DNA from: Lumnitzera littorea | Lineage: Eukaryota; Streptophyta; Magnoliopsida; Myrtales; Combretaceae | DNA length: 64,000 nt | Reading direction: 5' to 3' | Assembly: GCA_024138015.1 (NCBI GenBank) | Contig: JAMXBB010000009.1 | Coordinates: 9,667,661 to 9,731,660 of the forward strand | Shown: positions 61,509 through 64,000 of the stretch, in pieces | Position numbering within the stretch: position 1 is the first letter of the stretch | Layout: each line of letters opens with the position of its first letter | Made by a program: the position numbers and the translations under genes | Notes under the pieces: model-generated | The model's input: the letters and a program-made list of their open reading frames with translations, nothing else | Database searches by the model: none | What the model was told of the DNA's origin: nothing

Positions 61509-64000
61509 TTATTTTTAAAAAAATAACTTTGTTTATAAGTTCAAACAAAAGATGACTTACTTGAAAACAGTTCTTCTACTTAAAAACAAAATGTTTCAAG
61601 GCAAATCAAATACTGTAGTCTAATAAAGATCATTATGATTAGTTGATAATATTAGTTAAAATCCCAAACAAAAATCTACTATTTACTCAAGTTAGCAGTG
61701 AAGACAAAGCACCATTTTATTTATTCATTCTTTTTATTTCAATTTTTTTAATTTTTTATTTAATTCTAAATTCCTATATAAATGAAATGCAAGTTACTTC
61801 TTCAACGAGTTTTTGATTCTCGAATATCGGGTTAATTAATTAATTCTTTGTAACAAATTAATAAGAAATAGAAAAAATACCTCAAGCTAATGTTTGAGAA
61901 CTAAGGTCTATGACGTTAAAGTAATCCATGCCATACTTCTAAGAAAAAAACCTGAAATTCTATCCCCATAAAAGAGTGTTGAATGCCTTTATTGTTGTTT
62001 CTCTAATAAATATTAATAGTATTCGTAAACTACTTCCTGGATCTCTATTTTATGAAAACAATATTATCTTTAATGCCATTATTTCTATTTCTATAGTTAT
62101 AGATTTACACTTTTACGGAATATAGTGGAATCTACAATTCCATGAGCAGTGCTTACCTTTCCGTTAGGGAAGGCGTAGATTCTCGATCCAAGTTTATTTT
62201 CGTATTGGATATTTGGATTCCCATTTTTGTGGCTTCTTTTATCAAAAACCTTGCGTGCTCATATTTTGGTGTACTTCATCGAACGAGATTCATGTTGTTC
62301 GGCTGAAAAAAAGAAAAAGATTGACTTGACAACACATTTGACCTCGATTTATTTAGGACATCCAAATAGTTGTAATCTAGCAAAGCTTCCAATCGAACAT
62401 CTAAATTTATCCCATTGAAAATAGGGTGACTATCGGATGTCTCTTCGAAGATATTTGATAAAATTCGAATTTTCATGGACGTGGTGGCCGATTCTTTCGA
62501 CTTATTTTGTTCTTGAAGTACCGCCCAAGTGGATGGAGAACGCACGTGTGAAAACCAGGACCCTAACCATAATATTCCAAATACAAATAGGAGTTGGTCC
62601 CCAACAGCTGTATTGTTAAAGTGAAGGAAAACTCAACCACATATCATAAGTCTTAATCATTCTCTTGCTACCGACAGTGATGCCAAATAATTACGCCAGG
62701 AATTCCAATCAAATCATAGTGATAACATTTATTTTAAATAATGTATCCAATCCACCAGAAAATTTCTTTTCCACCAAACAACACATATGACATTATTATT
62801 TATGACTTGCACGTTCGAGTTTGACGATCCATTTGCATGTATCCCTACAAACGATTCTTTTTCGCATGATTTTTATATACACCGACGTTTTATAGATTAC
62901 AATACGATGAAGTGAGATAACTATGTGTAGGGGGTTAGTGTCATCATAAAATAGTGAATTGAGCCCATTATAAATTTAAACTTTGACTCTTTACATTAAG
63001 TAATTAGATCTAAATAATTCAGTTCATAATTGAAATGCTTAAAAGATTTGGTTTAATAGAATGGAAAAAAAGGATCATTGGACTCAATTTCTCTCAAATA
63101 GGCTTGCACAATTAATAAGGCTAGATAGTGCCCTTAAGCTCACAGCAATTTCATTAATAATCTTCAATGACTAAGCTTAATCTTTTTCATCGATTATCAA
63201 CATGATCCGATGGATGTCAATAAACCTAAAAGCGAGTTGATACTTTATCAAGAATAGTAAGGTTGATACTTGATAGCTCCTTCACTTGATATAAGCGTAT
63301 TTGAGCCACTAAGGTTGCTTTTTTTTTTCTCGTCCTTACCATTGATCTTGAAATCTTTGCTTCAAATGTTTTTCATTAATTACTCCTTTGAAATCATGTG
63401 CAGTGTGAGATTTATATAACATCCATGTAATAACTTTAATTAGAATATTAAATCTATACCATGCATCTAAAAACTTTCACAAAATTTGTACTCAAATGGT
63501 GTACAAAAGATCAATCTATATTTAGATTTTTTTACCAACCTCCAAATACCAATGACATGTTTAGTTCGCTAAATAGAATGAGAAAGGAATGGAATTGCCA
63601 TTACTTGGGAATGGAATGAAAGTGTGATAAGTAGAGAATGGATATTACATTATTTAGTACAGTGTTATTGAATTATTATTACATCATTCATTTCATAAAA
63701 CTCAACTTAGAATAACCCATGAACTCAATGAGAAATACCAAAAACACCCCTTTCTAAGTGAAAAATAAAATATAAAAAGCAAATTGAAATTACAAATAGA
63801 ACTTTAGATCAAAGACATTGCTTTTCAATATTACCCCAATTTGGAACCCCAACCTCATTGCTAGAATACATCCTAATCACAAATCCTAATCCCTAACTTC
63901 AGAGAAATCACTGGAACACAAAATGAAGATCTCCAAGATGTAGCATATTTGGAAGAAATGGGGAAAGGAGTTGAAGCACGATCATAACAACCTTGTGTGA
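61509..64000. other. Unassigned right end
   Basis: 62100-62620 is less AT-rich and has frames on both strands (62227-62418 +, 62545-62276 -) with no family I recognise; it could be more organellar DNA. 63560-63720 carries GAATGAGAAAGGAATGGAAT-type wording common in plant miniature transposons. No gene or RNA is supported. Confidence 0.4.

Noticed and set aside
1..64000. tRNA, rRNA, CRISPR or operon structures
   Set aside because: None seen; the content is plant nuclear and no cloverleaf-type or array structure was found by eye.

Overview
The window is nuclear DNA from a flowering plant, probably a eudicot. It has intron-split genes with GT-AG junctions, is AT-rich between genes, carries nested LTR retrotransposons, and holds degraded scraps of plastid DNA. 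No species can be named from the sequence alone.

Layout. 1-5808 (+): the 3' two thirds of a ROOT HAIR DEFECTIVE 3 (RHD3/SEY1/atlastin) gene, 15 exons visible, with its GTPase N-terminus off the left edge. 6989-12248: a complete non-autonomous LTR element (5 bp target duplication AATAT, degenerate tRNA-Asp primer site, no pol) lying between two convergent genes. 12431-17800 (-): a complete 10-exon gene for an ALE2-type receptor-like kinase; the exons sum to 2547 nt (848 residues) with every splice phase matching.

17801-40124 is gene-free. It holds diverged copies of one long (about 2.9 kb) LTR family, including one copy (31514-34433) inserted inside an older copy of its own family, and an organellar group II intron fragment at about 29231-29455. 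40125-56206 is a Ty3/gypsy element of Tat type, 16.1 kb: 449 and 510 bp LTRs, decayed gag-protease-RT-RNase H-archaeal-type RNase H-integrase on +, five 89 bp tandem repeats, and a long antisense frame on -. That frame is split by a solo LTR (50863-53744), and another truncated LTR lies at 46656-49226. Almost all its premature stops are TAG, TAA or TGA where CAG, CAA or CGA would restore the family consensus, a mark of decay by cytosine methylation.

56207-64000 holds plastid fragments (rps12-trnV spacer, antisense rbcL, rpl33), a Mutator-like non-autonomous transposon with a perfect 9 bp target duplication, and AT-rich sequence with nothing recognisable.

Only the RHD3 and ALE2 genes appear functional. 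They are unrelated in pathway as far as the sequence shows (ER shaping; epidermal receptor signalling). The rest is a record of successive insertions. The most unusual items are the roughly 340-codon unknown frame in the small LTR element, the GC-AG intron in RHD3, the organellar intron scrap flanked by duplicated LTR sequence, and the deamination pattern in the Tat element.
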